Origin: Thermoplasmata archaeon
GTDB lineage: Archaea > Thermoplasmatota > Thermoplasmata > Thermoplasmatales > Thermoplasmataceae
Reading direction: 5' to 3'
Assembly: GCA_021833045.1 (NCBI GenBank)
Contig: JAKBGP010000022.1
Span: forward strand, 1-16,532
Length of the DNA stretch: 16,532 bases
Position 1 is the stretch's first letter. Each line of letters opens with the position of its first letter. The notes beneath the pieces were generated by a model. That model was given only the letters and a program-made list of their open reading frames with translations, was not told the DNA's origin and did no database searches. Shown piece after piece: positions 15,341 to 16,532 of the stretch. The position numbers and the translations under genes are program-made.

Positions 15341-16532
15341 ATGGTTAGAAATATTTCAGTTGAAGCAATCAACCAGGTTCCAACACACCTCAGAGGCGTG
15401 GAACTAGTAGAAAGAAAAGGCCTTGGTCATCCAGATAGCGTATCAGACGGAATAGCAGAGTCAGTAAGCAGAGAATTGAGTAAATATTACATAAAGCACT
15501 TTGGAAAAATTCTGCATCACAACACCGATCAGGTGGAACTCGTGGGAGGACAGTCAGCACCTAAATTCGGTGGTGGAGTAGTTCTTGATCCTGTATACAT
15601 TCTGCTGAGCGGAAGAGCAACAACAACAGTTGATGGTGAGAGAATTCCAGTTAAAGCAGTTGCAATTAAGGCTGCAAAGGAATATCTGCAAAGCAATTTC
15701 AAGCATCTGGACATGGATAGTGATATCATGATAGATTCCAGAATAGGGCACGGTTCAGTTGATCTGAGAGATGTTTATGATACAACAAAACACAGGGCCA
15801 ACGACACTTCATTTGGTGTAGGTTTTGCACCATTTACAGACACGGAAAAGCTTGTAAAGGGAACAGAGAAATTCATTAACGGAGAAATGAAGAAGAAGTT
15901 ACCAGCTATTGGTTATGATATTAAGGTAATGGGTTACAGACAGGATAAGACAATCAACCTGACAGTAGCGGCTGCATACGTTGACAAGTATGTCAAGGAC
16001 AGCAACGAATACTTCGCCATAAAAGAACAGTTCCAGCAGCTAGTTGAGGATAACGCGAGCAAGATATCAAACGAGGATGTCAATATATTTATAAACACAG
16101 CAGACAAAGATGGAGATAAGATCACAAGTCATTATCTAACAGTAACTGGTCTTTCCCAGGAGAATGGAGATGACGGATCTGTCGGAAGGGGAAACAGGGT
16201 AAACGGAATCATAACTCCTTACAAGCCAATGAGCATGGAAGCAGCAGCAGGAAAGAACCCAGTAACTCACGTAGGAAAATTATACAACGTTCTTTCAAAC
16301 AAGATTGCTGAGCACGTTGTCAAGGAAGAAGGCGGTGACGTGGTAGAAGTACTTGTCAGGATTGTTTCACAGATAGGAAGAAGCATAGACAATCCTCACG
16401 TAGCAAGTCTCCAGATCATTTATGGGGATAATGTTGATCCTTCAAAGCACAAGAAAAACATTGAAGCTATTACAGATCACGAGCTGGAACACATATTTGA
16501 TCTGACACAGGGATTTGTTGAGGGAAAAATAC
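15341..16532 (+). CDS. mat: Archaeal-type methionine adenosyltransferase, 3' end cut by window edge
   Basis: This enzyme makes S-adenosylmethionine from methionine and ATP. I translated 397 complete codons from ATG 15341; the frame is open to the edge, and archaeal members have just over 400 residues, so only a few are missing. It belongs to the archaeal family, distinct in sequence from bacterial MetK. Landmarks: ERKGLGHPDSVSDGIAE (24-40), the ATP/methionine region; HHNTDQVELVGGQSAPKFGGG (about 59-79); DSRIGHGSVDL; the metal and phosphate region around TADKDGDK; GSVGRGNRVNGIITP (279-293); and AGKNPVTHVGKLYN. The start is supported by the MVRNISVE beginning and by the TATA-like box and AGGT site upstream. 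Its product is the methyl donor for, among others, fibrillarin working with the C/D box RNA of this window. Confidence 0.96.
   Translation, partial: MVRNISVEAINQVPTHLRGVELVERKGLGHPDSVSDGIAESVSRELSKYYIKHFGKILHHNTDQVELVGGQSAPKFGGGVVLDPVYILLSGRATTTVDGERIPVKAVAIKAAKEYLQSNFKHLDMDSDIMIDSRIGHGSVDLRDVYDTTKHRANDTSFGVGFAPFTDTEKLVKGTEKFINGEMKKKLPAIGYDIKVMGYRQDKTINLTVAAAYVDKYVKDSNEYFAIKEQFQQLVEDNASKISNEDVNIFINTADKDGDKITSHYLTVTGLSQENGDDGSVGRGNRVNGIITPYKPMSMEAAAGKNPVTHVGKLYNVLSNKIAEHVVKEEGGDVVEVLVRIVSQIGRSIDNPHVASLQIIYGDNVDPSKHKKNIEAITDHELEHIFDLTQGFVEGKI

Noticed and set aside
1..16532. Mobile elements, CRISPR arrays, attachment sites or a defence cluster
   Set aside because: No transposase, integrase, Cas protein, long direct or terminal repeats were found; the genes are housekeeping or lineage-typical.

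Overview
The window looks like core chromosome of an AT-rich archaeon of the order Thermoplasmatales (Thermoplasma, Ferroplasma, Picrophilus or Cuniculiplasma relatives). The strongest pointers are a full-length tricorn protease whose catalytic residues sit at a constant offset from those of Thermoplasma acidophilum, an archaeal-type methionine adenosyltransferase, a gluconate dehydratase of the non-phosphorylative Entner-Doudoroff type, a presenilin-type membrane protease, and a large secreted S53 (acid) endopeptidase. TATA-like boxes about 22-26 bases before the start codon of most first genes fit the largely leaderless transcription of this group. I cannot fix the genus from the sequence alone.

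Layout from left to right. A 5' portion of serine hydroxymethyltransferase (glyA, minus) runs off the left edge. A 247-base gap follows; it contains, on the plus strand, a textbook archaeal C/D box guide RNA (1301-1362) with perfect C, D', C' and D boxes, two 12-nt guides and a closing stem. Next is a minus-strand operon: gluconate/galactonate dehydratase, then an overlapping KaiC/RAD55-like ATPase with a coiled coil and a degenerate Walker A. Divergent from it is a plus-strand operon of topoisomerase I (topA) and a presenilin-family aspartyl protease that overlap by 8 bases. Convergent with that is the tricorn protease (minus). Tricorn shares a 135-base divergent promoter region with a 1127-residue, signal-peptide-bearing, membrane-anchored S53 protease (plus). 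The S53 gene ends 2 bases from the end of convergent purH (minus). A 250-base region of two divergent promoters then leads to methionine adenosyltransferase (plus), cut by the right edge.

How the genes relate. Three genes concern one-carbon and methyl metabolism: glyA makes methylene-folate, purH uses formyl-folate, and the methionine adenosyltransferase makes S-adenosylmethionine. The C/D RNA would direct methylation that uses this S-adenosylmethionine. Three genes are proteases for three places: outside the cell (S53), in the membrane (presenilin type) and in the cytosol (tricorn). They are separate transcription units, so this is a theme rather than a demonstrated pathway. No mobile element, CRISPR array, tRNA or rRNA was seen. 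The most noteworthy item not covered by protein coding is the C/D box RNA.
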